A stretch of DNA of 64,000 nt from Phytophthora sp. 'mugwort' (GCA_033558025.1 JAUCEF010000018.1:2480001-2544000); one strand, 5' to 3'; positions 10,641 through 22,081 are shown, numbered from the stretch's first letter. The notes: generated by a model not told the origin, from the letters alone. Translations and numbers: made by a program.

Positions 10641-11880
10641 AAAGTTCTTGCGGGTCAGGAAGAGCTATTAGTGAATTAAACTTGACCCTTGTTTGTACGA
10701 GGGGGGGGGGAGGCTGGCGGGAGAAAGCGAAGTGCCGGTCTCCCCGACCAAGCTCCTCACAGCCAGATACTTGGCTGAGAGAGCCCCTTTATTAATTGGT
10801 ATCCCGTCTAATCGGATATATCGAACGGCAGTTCTACCGTACTATCTGATACGGCAGCCGAATATATCCAGAGCCACGTAGTTCGTAATGGACGATTCAT
10901 GTCTGAGTACTCCAGAGAAAGTGCTATCTATGCTGATGGCGACCTCAGTATATTTTTATGCTATTCCGACCGACTCACTTTTGGTTTTGATAACTATTCA
11001 CGGAAGCTTGACGAAGTGCGGGAATTTCCGGCGCTCTCCAAAGGGTAAATGCACGACAGCGCGCATAAAATGCCGCTTTTGTGGAAGCGGTGTTTCATCG
11101 ACTCAGGCACGTGAAAGGGCATCTCGCTTCGTGCAGTCGTGTACCAAGACCACTCTGTTGAAAACGACGAACTGGAGTGACAGCCAACCAAGACACAGTC
11201 GGTCGCAGCTCAGCTAAGGACGAAAATAGATCCAGGTTACAGTCGTGAAGAGCGGTCTAACCATTGCATTTGTAGCATCACATAAACTTCTGCTTTTTGG
11301 ATGTCGTCTCCTATCCGTTGGAAAACATTTGAGGAAATATCAATCAGATAAAATTATATTTTATCCGTTTCATTGTAAACCCCTAACAAACTGACATGTT
11401 CATACCTGATATCATTAATACGCTAAGTTGTCAACGAGCAGTAATTATTTAATGATGTAGATAATATCAATGGTATTTTATCATGATATATTTTTCAGGC
11501 TAAGAAAACATGTTGCACCCTTAATCTGCGGAAATACTCAAAACACCATTAAATGTGACCTTCAGCACCCGCAATGTATTCGTCGCACGCATACGGGAGA
11601 TAGGTCATCGTCCTCACACTGCATACTTGTAGTGTTGAACACAGTGTATGACACACAGCAAAGCAGGGAGAAGGGGAATGCATAGCAAGAGAAGCTGAAA
11701 GCCGTCCGATAGCACGATATTTGGGGCGCCGCCCTCCGACTGCACAGATCAAGGCGAGTTGCCCTCACCACCGCCTCCTCGAAACGCGATCAGTGCCACC
11801 ACCTCCTCCTTTCTCTCCCGAAAACACAACGGGGGGGCGTAGCTACGATAGGAAGAGGATCACTGTCTCCTTACGACAAC
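10641..11880. other. Repeat-derived intergenic DNA, no gene
   Basis: Includes a run of ten G at about 10702-10711, and AT-rich sequence at 11280-11500. The part nearest 10640 may belong to the 5' side of the adjacent Gypsy remnant. No domain is visible. Confidence 0.45.
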
Positions 11881-12413
11881 ATGCCCGCCGTCCTTCGAGA
11901 CCACGTCGAGCGGGGTGCCAGTAAGCATTAACAGCTCGCGGTGCAGGTGCTGGAGAAGGTGATGGCGAACAAGATACTGTCCGGTAAGGAGAAGCTGGTG
12001 CTGTCGGATATCCAGGAGCCGGTGGTTATGCTGGAGATGCCCAAGGAGGAGAAGGGTGAGAACAATCCGACCGGCGAGCAGCTGCAAGTGGTGGATGAGG
12101 TGGCGACCATTGGTGAGACGAGACAGGCGAGCCTCGAAGGCGAGACCGACCACGGCGAACGGAATGTTATCTCTTTCACAAACCTGGAAACCACGATGAC
12201 GGTGGAGATGAGGACCAGACTCCGTCCGACGAGGAGAAGCTCATGATCCCGGAGATGGAAGAGCCCGCGGTTTTTGCCCCGCGAGTGAAGCAGTTCTCGG
12301 GACCAACTGCGCTTTCAGCAACCCGGGCAGCTCCCCTTGCGACAAGTCCGGCGCGCGGGGGCAAGTCGATGCTGACGGCCATCCAACTGTCGCTGCACAG
12401 CCCGCCATTGTAA
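11881..12413 (+). pseudogene. Unidentified acidic ORF, frameshifted
   Basis: A GC-rich coding-like island. Frame one (about 11950-12190) gives a charged sequence containing SGKEKLVLSDIQEPVVMLEM. After a frame change near 12190 a second stretch continues with PSDEEKLMIPEMEEPAVFAP and ends in a Ser/Ala-rich tail. The two EKL...EP motifs resemble each other and may be an internal repeat. I do not recognise the family. It is likely a decayed gene or transposon-encoded protein. Confidence 0.35.
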
Positions 12414-12424
12414 GCATTCTCCAA

Positions 12425-12879
12425 CCGCTCCCGCTAACGGATCCTACGTCCCAGCTAGGCATGCAACGTCGTTTACACTAGTTAAAAAGGAAAAGGTATG
12501 AGATTAACTGGGACTATGCAGTTCGCTAACGCTAGTGTAAATCTAGTGCGTACCGGCTCGATGTAAGCCGACCAGGAGGAGCTTTATTATCTCATCTGGA
12601 TCATTTATTTCACGATAGTACAGCGTTTGCCGCTCGTCGCTTTTAGCGATATCCCGGCGTTGCAGGGCATTTTTTTAAATGATACAGTGCGCGAACTTGA
12701 AAGGTAACCGCACGGACAGCTGCGAGTTGATAGCAACCTCTCAGCCGGTAAGGGGTATGTTCTTCAGCTCAATGAGACCGTTGTGGACGCCTTCTTGCGT
12801 CGCGACGAATATTTGCCCCTGTCTTACCGCCTCTATTTCATAGGCGTGTGTGCAGAGCGATACCCAACACGTATCACAC
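12425..12879. other. Intergenic; 10-bp inverted repeat
   Basis: TTTACACTAG near 12471 recurs inverted as CTAGTGTAAA near 12531, about 50 bases apart. This could be the end of a small non-autonomous element, but no target duplication was identified. No gene is seen. Confidence 0.3.
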
Positions 12880-14640
12880 TGTTACCAGCAGGCGGAAGAA
12901 GATCGTCGACGAGGAATGAGATGGATGTCTTCTTGGTGCGTACTCCGACATCTTCCCATTCTCGCCATTTCTCGAGTGCGCGTTTTAAGCCTCGTTTGTG
13001 CATCTGAAGCCTCGCGACATGGCACTGTTATCATTGATTCAATGGCGCAGCAAGAGAGCAGCAAGGTGACCAGTGCTCCATCTTTTGACAACTACGGTGC
13101 ATGTAATCGCGTTTCAACACCTTGTTGAATTGTTCACATGGATTGTTTGTTTTCGTGAAGCCATTAGACATTGCCAGAGACTGGAGGGTCCAGCCAGCCA
13201 TACCTCCGTAAGGTACGCTGCAAAGTTTGCCAGCAGCGATTTACTCAACCGCCGACGAAGTGCTTCCTGCAGCGGAGTTGCGTAGCGTAGTGCGTCAGAG
13301 AAGGACGTATGACTCCCCGAGTCTTAGCTCTGGCTATCCTAACCCCTAAGGTTTTCGTAGAGGCTTAGATCTCTCTAGTTATACCACTAGAGACTCAAAG
13401 AGCCAGTATTCCTAAACCTAGAGCAATACTCTCTTTGATGCTAAAACTAAACTGTTATTTGTTTGCTTATCTGCGGCAAAGCCGCCTGTGGTGTAAATAT
13501 ATGACTCTAACTATCCACCATAGTTTAACCTAATCAAATGCATATCGAGTGGCCCTGTGGCCACGTACTGAAATCCCGTTAATACACGTGGTACCAAGTA
13601 CCACTTACTGCAAGGTGCTACGTAGCACGGCTACACTCGTGTTACCTTCGTGTAACCCCGTTACATTTCCCGCTTGATTGAGTCGAGTTCTGCTTGCCCA
13701 CGAGCCATGTGCATGTCGAACACGTCGCGCACGACGATCGCACTCCGCAATGCAGGGAGTTTCCTCGTGCGCCCGTATACCTTGGTGACTACGTGATACC
13801 AGCACATCAAATATGTATAGTCGTTGTCCATACCAAACACTCTGCAGAGCGCCGTATACATTGCTTTCTGGGCGTCTGCCTTTACGTAATACAATTGAGC
13901 TGCTCACCCGTGACCTTATGAAATATACGCCGCGGTGCAGCCAGCAATCTCACGTAAACACCCTCTGTGCGCTGAAAGACGATGAAGAGCGCTAGTAAAT
14001 GAAATGAACTGAGCCAATCCGAGGTGCCGACAACTACGACATGGTAAGACGACGAGTTAATCTTGAAGGTAGCATCCACATGCAGCACAAAAGTGCCGGG
14101 ACCGCGGGAGACAGGCTGCAACAGCCGCTTCGATGTTAGACCAAGCATGAAAGGGTTATTGTCGGTTCCTTTGTCGGCATGTGGCTACTTATTGCGTCCA
14201 TCCCGTAACGTAACGTGAAGCCCACATGGTCGTCCTCGTCCTCAGTGTAAGCGGCAGTGCTGACTAGCCAATGACTAGGTCATAGGAGTCAAACCCAAGG
14301 TGTCAGTTATTGCGGTTGGCGATAAAGTGCTGGACGGTAGACAACTTCGACAAGCTGTGCGCGTCAAGGTCAAAGCGCCGCATCATTCGGTGTCGGATAC
14401 GGGATGGGTTGAGACCATAGGTGGCCATCTTCTCCGAGAAGCTTTGATGGACTTTGTCAAACGTGGAGTACGCAAGGGGTGCATTTGCGTGACGTATGCG
14501 CCAGCCTCTGCGAGCGTCACAATTTTCAGCGCTTCACACGTCTCCAGCTTTCCCCGCCTTGGGCAACGAGCGTACGGTGAGGCAGTTCTGCGCGTTGATG
14601 ATGTTCACTTCAGCATTTGAGATCGCTTGCTGTGCGGCAT
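12880..14640 (-). mobile_element. MULE-type transposase remnant split by an LTR
   Basis: Read on the minus strand from 14640 downward. The N-terminal part includes YSTFDKVHQSFSEKM and a following RIRHRMMRRFDLDAH. The catalytic core is at 14148-13882 (FVLHVDATFKINSSSYHVVV, TEGVYVRLLA) and continues in another frame at 13894-13666 (ADAQKAMYTALCRVFG, YLMCWYHVVTKVY). The frame then stops where an LTR begins. On the other side of the LTR, at about 13230-13080, C-terminal MULE sequence resumes (AGPSSLWQCL, then a piece like NNSTRC). Several stops and frameshifts make it non-functional. The order of the parts on both sides shows that the LTR came later. Confidence 0.75.
13310..13665 (-). repeat. LTR (solo or truncated) inserted in the MULE
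   Basis: Read on the minus strand this begins TGTAACGGGGTTACACG at 13665, the TG start typical of Phytophthora LTRs, and runs about 350 bases. No internal retroelement coding follows on either side, so it is a solo LTR or LTR end. The distal boundary is uncertain because no matching 5-base target duplication was found; the GGAAA flank at 13666-13670 is not repeated at the other end. Confidence 0.6.
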
Positions 14641-15459
14641 AATCGCCGTGACGTTGGCTTTGGTGATCTTGAACAGGGGCGGGACTCCAGGTAATTTCTT
14701 AAGTCATGCTTCGGTAAGTGGTGCGCGTGAGTAACCCATTGCAGCTTCGGGATCACGGTGATGGTGGCGAAGGTGGCGGCGGTGGTGGCGGCGACGATCG
14801 TGGTCTCGGAAGTTCTATGGGGAAGTGGTGCTTGATTGGATAAATACAGCTCTAAAGATTGAGGGGAACAGTAATACAGAGAAAAGTGGGGGATTCTGGT
14901 CCAATCGTTTGTGCTGGAAGCAAAATCGGGATACTACTTCGTGTTGCACCGTACACGGTGAGTACAATGAGTGTGTTTTCGTTAGAATGTGAGTATTAGC
15001 TCCGTTAATCTTTCCTCGATTATTAATACCGTAATTAATGGTATCGTTCACTCGTGAGTCACAAGTCGTGTGTAACGTCGAGTTGTCCCTTGCACGTCGG
15101 CTGTCTCTCACTGCTCTTGCCGCAACGTTTGCAACAGCTCGCCGTGTTTGCTAACCCGCAGAATTCCGATTGTTTGCGATCAAGGTGCCATCATCCGAAG
15201 ATCAAGGCTTGTGCTGGAGGGAGTAAGGTGGCAGGCAGTCTATCCACGCTACATCAAAATAATTTTTTTTAGAGAGCATGTCCCGCTTGAAGTGTCCTGG
15301 TAACTATTTGAGAGATATCAGACGCTTACAAAAGTGCGTGTTTAGCAGAGAGTGTCACCATAGTGAGGCAATTCAAGTCGATCAGATATCAACTTGGTCA
15401 CTGGATTTGCCGATGTTTGCACCCAAAAGTCAGTCGGACTCTCTCTTGCTCTACCTCAA
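14641..15459. other. Intergenic DNA upstream of GH72 gene 2
   Basis: Holds a GGTGGCGG-rich simple repeat at about 14760-14800 and AT-rich sequence to 15060. No gene is supported. The last 200 bases are the promoter side of the next gene. Confidence 0.5.
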
Positions 15460-15475
15460 GTCATTCCTCAATTCT
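15460..15475 (+). promoter_or_regulatory. Oomycete initiator-like element, GH72 gene 2
   Basis: GTCATTCCTCAATTCT matches the oomycete core-promoter initiator (TCATTYYNCAWTTT) except at the last T positions. It lies 65-80 bases before the ATG at 15540, the usual distance for a start site in these genomes. Confidence 0.6.
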
Positions 15476-15539
15476 CCTCTTGCCGCACCTTCCACTTGTA
15501 AGTGCCTGCGGTTCGAGGCGGATACTTTCACCGCCAACC

Positions 15540-17066
15540 ATGCATCGTAGAGCCACCTTCGCACTGGCAATCGCCGCCGTGCTGTCACTGGCGCAGAGCT
15601 ACACGAACCCCATCACCGTCAAAGGCTGCAAGATGTTCGACGCCAAGACAGGCAACGCCTTCGCCGTTAAGGGTATCGACTACTACCCGCGCCCGAACGC
15701 AGGCGATCTGAACGCCAACAACCTCGATTTCTTCACGGACGACAACGAGGATATCTGGCGCCCCGACATTGAGTACCTCGCGGAAGCCGGCGCCAACGCC
15801 GTCCGTCTGTATGCCGTAGACCCGTCCAAGTCCCACGACCTCTTCATGTGTGCGTTGCGTGCCAAGGGCATGTACGCACTAGTAGACCTCGGTGCGAGCT
15901 GCGAGAACTGCTCCATCACGGTCGATGAATTCCCAACGTGCTACCCGAGTGCATTGAAAACTCGAGGTGAACAGATCATCTCGGAATTCGTGCAGTACGA
16001 TAACGTCCTGGCGTTCAGTGCCGGCAATGAGGTCAATAACATTGTTGACGATGCATGGACCAATGCCCCGTGCCAGAAGAAATTCATTCGGGACATGAGG
16101 GCGTTCATTGGAGGTTGCTCGAGTTTCCGAGCCGTTCCGGTGGGTGTTGTCATGGCCGACCCGGATACCACGAACAACAACCGAGAGGTGAATTCCAAGT
16201 ATTACAACTGCAGAACAGACTCGAGCGACGAGTATGAAAATGCAGAATGGTACGGACTTAATACGTATCAGTATTGTGATGCGACCATTACGGAATTGGC
16301 GTCGTCTGGAGGGTTTGAGAAGCTTTTGACGGACTTTTCGTCGTATGATCTCACAATCCCCGTGCTGCTCACAGAGTTCGGGTGTGTCAACCCGAGCTTC
16401 CCGACGGTCGATGGATATGAAGCACAACGCACGTGGCTCCAGGCGGGTTGGATGTTTGACTCGACGTTCCGTGACGTGTTTGCGGGTGGATTTGCATTTG
16501 AGTACTCCACAGAGAATGCGAATGCAAAAGATGAGTCGCCCTACCCGTTTACAAGCTACGGTGCGCAGAATTACGGACTGGGTTACTTCTCGCCCGAGGA
16601 CTGTGATCACGAGTCGGTGCCATGCGTTTACAACCCCATGCCAAACTTCGCTAGCCTCGCGGAACAGTACAATGCAACCGATGTAGCTGGTGAGAGCAAC
16701 AAGGATGACTTCACTCCTGACCGAACTACGCTGCCGGCGTGCCCGGATGGCTTTGCTGCGTTGTCGGACATCACATGGGAGGCAGACAGTGTTGACAGTT
16801 TAACGTGCCCATCAACTGCCCAGCAGTACGAGTGCCCCAATCAGGAGCCGAGTGGTGACTGGGCTAGTGATGCCGGTTCCAGCTCGACAACGTCGTCAAC
16901 GACTTCGGAAAACGCTGCGGCGACTGGAAGCTCCTCGGCGACAAAGTCGGGAACGGACACTACGGACACTACAGATGGTGGCAACACTAGCTCGACGTCC
17001 TCGACAATGACCCTGTCTGTTGCGATGGCTGCCATTGTTGCAGCACTTGCTGGATTTCTGATCTAA
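15540..17066 (+). CDS. GH72 1,3-beta-glucanosyltransferase, GPI-anchored (paralog 2)
   Basis: 508 residues, single exon. Same architecture as the gene at 7186: signal peptide (residues 1-19, MHRRATFALAIAAVLSLAQS), GH72 barrel with GIDYYPRPN and AVRLYAVDPSKSHD, acid/base Glu164 in FSAGNEVNN, nucleophile Glu279 in LLTEFGC, a Cys-rich segment after the barrel, a long Ser/Thr tail with several GTDTTDT-like blocks, and a hydrophobic GPI signal (LSVAMAAIVAALAGFLI). The ATG at 15540 is chosen because the signal peptide starts there; an upstream in-frame GTG would add 59 residues with no signal. The start-site motif at 15460 fits this choice. It lies 294 bases before paralog 3 in the same direction and probably acts at the wall in the same way, perhaps at another life stage. 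Confidence 0.95.
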   Translation: MHRRATFALAIAAVLSLAQSYTNPITVKGCKMFDAKTGNAFAVKGIDYYPRPNAGDLNANNLDFFTDDNEDIWRPDIEYLAEAGANAVRLYAVDPSKSHDLFMCALRAKGMYALVDLGASCENCSITVDEFPTCYPSALKTRGEQIISEFVQYDNVLAFSAGNEVNNIVDDAWTNAPCQKKFIRDMRAFIGGCSSFRAVPVGVVMADPDTTNNNREVNSKYYNCRTDSSDEYENAEWYGLNTYQYCDATITELASSGGFEKLLTDFSSYDLTIPVLLTEFGCVNPSFPTVDGYEAQRTWLQAGWMFDSTFRDVFAGGFAFEYSTENANAKDESPYPFTSYGAQNYGLGYFSPEDCDHESVPCVYNPMPNFASLAEQYNATDVAGESNKDDFTPDRTTLPACPDGFAALSDITWEADSVDSLTCPSTAQQYECPNQEPSGDWASDAGSSSTTSSTTSENAAATGSSSATKSGTDTTDTTDGGNTSSTSSTMTLSVAMAAIVAALAGFLI

Positions 17067-17307
17067 TTGGTTAAAAATAATAGAGCCGAATTTAGTTGGA
17101 CCTCTAGCGCTGATAAGATTCCACGATAAGAATCTCGCGCTGCAGTAGGAATTTTTATTCTCGCAGCCAGATTTAGCTTAAGAAAACGGTTAGACAAGAA
17201 TGTGCTTGACCTAAGTAGAGGCGACAACGAATGGTGATGTACAACATCAAAAATGTGATTCGGTCAAAATTGTCTTTCAAATGCCGCCCGCAGCTATGAT
17301 CCCTCCC

Positions 17308-17322
17308 TTCATTCTTCAAAAG
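17308..17322 (+). promoter_or_regulatory. Oomycete initiator-like element, GH72 gene 3
   Basis: TTCATTCTTCAAAAG fits TCATTYYNCAW and sits about 40-50 bases before the ATG at 17361. Confidence 0.55.
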
Positions 17323-17360
17323 TGCTTGAATCACGCAGAAGCAGTTGCCAGATCGCCAGG

Positions 17361-19036
17361 ATGAATCTCTCCGTGACTCTTGCAGCTCTATTTACTGCCC
17401 TCGCTATCTCAAATGTGCAAGGTTACACGAACCCGATAGTGATCAAGGGCTACAAGATGTTTGATGCCAAGACAGGAGCTTCCTTTGCTGTCAAAGGCAT
17501 CGACTACTACCCGCGTCCAAATGATGGCGAGCTTGACGTCAACAATCGCGATTTCTTCACAGATGAATTCTATGAGGTCTGGAAGGACGATATCAACTAC
17601 CTTGCTGCCACTGGTGCCAATGCCGTGCGGTTGTACGCTGTCGACCCGTCCAAGTCTCACGACCAGTTCATGTGTGCATTGCGTGCCAAAGGGATGTACG
17701 CGCTCATCGATCTCGCGGCCAAGTAAGTCATTCTTGCTGCTCTATATGTGTATTTGTCACTAGAGTTGCTTAACGTGGAACTTGTGGTGTTCAATGATAG
17801 CTGTCCCAATTGCGCGATTACCAAGGAACAGTACCCAACCTGCTACCCATCTGCGCTCAAAAAGCGCGGTGAGCAGATCATCCTTGCTTTTGCCAAGTAC
17901 GACAACGTACTGGTACGTTTGTATTTTGCATAATCACATAAGGGAATTCCTTTGTTGACACGATTTGGCTTAACCTGCAGGCTTTTAGTGCCGGAAACGA
18001 AGTCAACCATGTCGTGGGCACGGATGCAACGATAAATGCGCCATGTCAGAAGAAGTTTATTCGTGATCTGCGCGCCTTCATTGGCGCTTGTCCAAGTATT
18101 CGCAAAATTCCTGTTGGTGTGGTTTTAGCCGATCCGAACCATACTAAAAACAACCGGAAACTCAACGCGGAATATTACAATTGCCGCACCGACGAAGCCG
18201 ACAGCTACGAGAACGCTGAGTGGTACGGGCTCAATGCCTACCAATACTGCGATAGCTCAGTGACGGAGCTTGCCAATGCTGCTGGTTTCAAGCAGCTGCA
18301 GACAGATTTCGCATCATATGGCATGACTATCCCCGTCATGTTGACGGAATACGGGTGTCTGAACGAAAATTTTCCAGAGGAAAAAGGATACAAAGCCCAG
18401 CGCACGTGGCTCCAAGCCGGTTGGCTTTACACACCGGAATTCCGCGACGTTTTCTCGGGAGGATTTGTCTTTGAGTACTCGACGGAGAATGCAAACTCAA
18501 TGTCCACTTCCGCCTATCCGTTCACGGAATACGGTCCTCAGAATTACGGTCTTGGGTACTTTTCACCTGCAAACTGTGACCACGACACTATTCCGTGCGA
18601 TTACAAACCGATGCCCAATTACTACAATCTCGCAGAGCAATATAATGCCACCGACATCTCCAGCGAGCCCAGCAAGATCGCGTTTACCCCCGACGCAGAC
18701 CGAACGACGGTCCCTACGTGTCCAGACATTTTTTCAAAGCTTGCGGACACCACTTGGGCTGCCGACTCCCTTGCCAGCCTTGCGTGCCCGACGGCACTGC
18801 AGACTCATACTTGTGCTGGTCAACAGTCAAGTGGTAATTGGGCAAGCGGCTCCGGTTCGGGTACTCAAAGCGAGACTCCCTCTGGGAGCAGTAGCAGTAG
18901 TGGCAGCAGCAGCAGCGGCAGCAGTTCATCTTCGACATCTACGACCACTCCAAACGAAGCGACGCGCCAGAACTCGATCGTGGTCTCCGTTGTGTCGGCC
19001 ACTTTGTTGACGGCGATTCTGCACACTCTTTTCTAG
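17361..19036 (+). CDS. GH72 1,3-beta-glucanosyltransferase, GPI-anchored, two introns (paralog 3)
   Basis: Three exons: 17361-17722, 17801-17912, 17981-19036, giving 509 residues. Both introns have GT-AG ends (GTAAGT...GATAG and GTACGT...TGCAG). Splicing restores the sequence present in the intronless sisters: AANCPNCAIT across junction 1 and NVL-AFSAGNE across junction 2. Signal peptide residues 1-22, GIDYYPRPN, acid/base Glu165 in FSAGNEVNH, nucleophile Glu281 in MLTEYGC, a Ser-rich tail (SSSSSGSSSSGSSSSS) and a C-terminal hydrophobic GPI signal are all present. The second intron ends seven codons before the catalytic Glu. Paralogs 1 and 2 lack both introns, so either they lost them or this copy gained them. 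Divergence from the other two is higher, for example VLADPNHTKN versus VMADPDTTNN. Confidence 0.93.
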
Positions 19037-19323
19037 AGTCGAAGACGACACGGGAGACGCTCCCACGACTTCCTTTTGAGCCTTCATACTAGAATTTACT
19101 TCAAGTATAAACTAAGAATTACCATTTTTAACTTTAAATTTATCTTCTTGATGATAGCTCCTCATCGGTGAGTACCCCCAAAAAAACGCACCAACACATT
19201 CAATATCATAGTCTTTAGTTTGGTTAGTCAAAAAAGGTTAAAGCCTGAGCTCGCAAAGTCCAGTTTCAGTTCAATGTTGCTGCTTACGGAATCGCAAGAT
19301 CTAAAGCTACTGCTGAAACTTCT

Positions 19324-19340
19324 GTAGGCTTAAAGCCTAC
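19324..19340. terminator. Perfect 8-bp palindrome over the aminotransferase stop codon
   Basis: GTAGGCTT-A-AAGCCTAC spans the TAA of the minus-strand aminotransferase gene. It could form a short hairpin in the 3' end of the mRNA. A role in termination is only a guess. Confidence 0.25.
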
Positions 19341-21392
19341 TGGACGATTGAATTGCGTCTCGGAAACAGCACATCATCTTCTCGATGGCCCAGTCGGGAG
19401 TTTCGGGTGTAACTGGCAAATAGACCAAGCTATTGCAGCAAATATTTAGGTAGACAGGTACCGTTGATGTCAGTTTTAGTTTGTATTTCCGGAGAAAATA
19501 ATTTGCCAAACGAACCTGGTCATAATGCTCTTGGCATGCACAGGGTCATGCTCATGTCCAAGAGGGCTACGCAGGCAGAAAAAAAGTTACACATAAAATA
19601 TTTAAAATAGTGATCTTTTTCATCGTACCTCGGGACGTAAGCCAGTTGTGTAGCACCAGAGGTAACATCAAAACCCTATTCAAGTTACAGCAGTCAGATT
19701 CGGCACCACAAAAATAGCAACACTTCAACGTACATGCTTGTTCATGTAGCTGACAACATTTCTTGGGGACGGCACACAAACAGGAAAGAGCCAATAGTAA
19801 TGTTTCTTTGCATGAAGGCCTGGAATCTACGAAACATCAATATACTACGTTAAAATAAAGTCCATCCAGCTTTCAGATGGTAAAAAAACGGCACGTACTG
19901 ATACGTTGGGTAGATCCTTTATAGCGTTGGTCAGTTGCTCGCTTTTCGATCTGACATTTCAGAACAGACGTGAGTGCCATCAGTACCGAGTGTAAACAAG
20001 CACTTAGAAACTCTATCCATGAAAACCGCACTTACTTTCTCAGAAGAACATACAGCTCATCCATGCAAGTTAGTCGGCGATGCATCAGCCCAAGCAGAGC
20101 CATTGACGGGCGGTATTGAATCAATGACACCAGCTCTCCACCACTGAAGCCACGAATTGCCGACGTGATCACTTTATCGTGATTCACTGGATTAAGATCA
20201 AAACAAAGTTTCCAATCAGAACCAGCATAATAGTAACTCAAAATATTCGCGTGAGGCCGAACGCAAGCTTACCCCCAACGGCACGACAGGCGTGGAGAAA
20301 CAACCCGTAGAGTGCCGGTGTAGAAATACCGTGTAGCACACCGTATTTCACCAATCTCTTGAAGAAGAACAGATTCGTGCGGCAAGGATATCTATAAAGT
20401 TAAGAAATAATATTCCAACAGTAAAAAATCACCAATACGTCACACAACACTGAATCTATCGTCAAAGACAAACAACCCAGCTTACCTCTTTTCACGACGA
20501 CGCATCTCGTCCAGTACAGCAGAGTTCTTCACGTGAATAATCGCACCACCAAACGACGTCGCCGTCTTGATCGTTCCAAAGCTGAACATGGATACATCTG
20601 CACTGTTCTCGCCCGTGTATTGCATGCCCATAAACGCCTGCGCGCAGTCCTCCACAATCAACAGGTTGTTACTACGCGCGACTTCCAGCGCTTCATCCAG
20701 TGGAAACCGCGAGCCGAAGATATGCGCGATCAGCATCATCCTCGTTTTCTATACCCCAACAAAATGTTCACCAATCAGCTCCACATCTCACCCGAACCTC
20801 CAAACTCTCTCCTCACATTCGTGATAGCCTTCTTCAGCAGCTCCGCGTCCACCGCCAGCGTCTCGGGGTCCAGATCCACCGGCACGGGCACCAGTCCATG
20901 GTACTTCAGCAAGTAGAGCATGTCGGGGATGGTAATCGCACTGCACAACACCTCACTCCCTGGCGGCAGCTTGAGTGTCTGCAGCAGCAGATCGAACCCC
21001 GTCCTTACCAGCAGCAGCAACAAATTAGCGCTAAAAGCCTTCCATTTAACACCAACTGGAGATCGTTATTTACCGGATGGAGAGCGTGACCATCGCGTGG
21101 CCGCTGGGGTCCCACAGACTCGTGATCTTTTGCTCATACTCGTGGCGCTGGTGCTCCTTAAGCTGCAGACACGCGGCCAGACCCGCACCGATGTCCCGGT
21201 ATGTCACGTCCAGCTTCTTGCGCGGGAAAATGGCCCATGGTGCGGACGCCGACAGCGGCTCCAGTTGGCCTAGCGTAGACCGTTAGTATCAGGTAGTATA
21301 GACACGGTAGAATGAGGTACAAGTGGTGGTAATAGGGGTGGTGAAGACGCACCAAAAGGTTTGAGACGCGCTCGCGAAGAGCTGGCGCTCAT
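19330..21392 (-). CDS. DegT/DnrJ/EryC1/StrS-family PLP aminotransferase, 11 exons
   Basis: Exons on the minus strand: 21392-21353, 21269-21074, 21003-20817, 20748-20486, 20391-20273, 20186-20036, 19950-19899, 19826-19734, 19675-19629, 19566-19516, 19429-19330. All introns have GT-AG ends and the frame stays open, giving 432 residues. The family is a type I-fold PLP enzyme that in bacteria makes amino sugars. Visible features are a substrate-side loop PGSEVLCSAITIPD (about residue 95), ITNKTRMMLIAHIFG across the exon 3/4 junction, Asp175 in IVEDCAQAF (pairs with the PLP ring nitrogen) and Lys202 in FGTIKTATSFGG (Schiff-base lysine). The alternative donor GTGAGA in exon 3 was rejected because it breaks frame. 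The substrate cannot be told from sequence. A bacterial-type enzyme in a eukaryote with ten introns suggests old transfer. Confidence 0.85.
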
Positions 21393-22081
21393 AGTGGACG
21401 AAAGTCTCTGAGCGGGTGCGAGGTCGTCCGTCGACTGACGAATATGCGAACTGACGTGTTTTTGAGCTGACGCTTCGAAATCGTACTTATGGGGAGACAA
21501 CCAGTATTCAAAGAGCGCAATCACATTGCTTGCGCCTCCATCGACGACGTGTGGTCTTTGCTGCGTGCAATTGCGCCGGCTTCTCGAGATAACGTTCAGT
21601 TGCATAGTTGACGACTATGACATGGCGTGCTGACACTTGTTCGGCTTCATCGGAGACATCCGAATTTGCCGTGTCCTGTCACGGATTTGAAATATCGACT
21701 ATTCGCGATGGAAAACCGTACCGTGTGTGCAAGTCGATTACTATTATAGAACCTCATAGAACAATACAACCCGAGTAATATAATGTAGCCCACTGGACTT
21801 TACAAAACTGGGGGAAGTCTTATAATAACACTCTCGAATGCACGACATCCACACAGTGATACTCATACATGTATTATCTCCATGGTTGACCTCACCCTCT
21901 AATTGCTGACACTCACAATTGGATCGTCGAGAAAATGATTCGTTGCTTTCTCAAGTAGAAAGATGCCGAACATAGCTAAACCAACTTCACTATCGAAAGA
22001 TACTTTGCGGGATACGAAAGGGTGCGACGACTCCAAAGAGGTCCAGATCTGTAAACGTTGCATCCTGTAGCTGCTTGCGTT
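21393..22081. other. Divergent intergenic region, aminotransferase/folate transporter
   Basis: 690 bases between two divergent start codons, so promoters for both genes should lie here. The part at 21720-21990 is AT-rich. No clear initiator match was found. Confidence 0.5.

Noticed and set aside
15363..15539. N-terminal extension of GH72 copy 2 from a GTG codon
   Set aside because: It lies across the initiator-like motif and has no signal peptide; the ATG at 15540 starts the signal sequence.
15879..16610. 243-codon frame antisense to GH72 copy 2
   Set aside because: The GH72 gene on the + strand has all catalytic motifs; the antisense frame has none.
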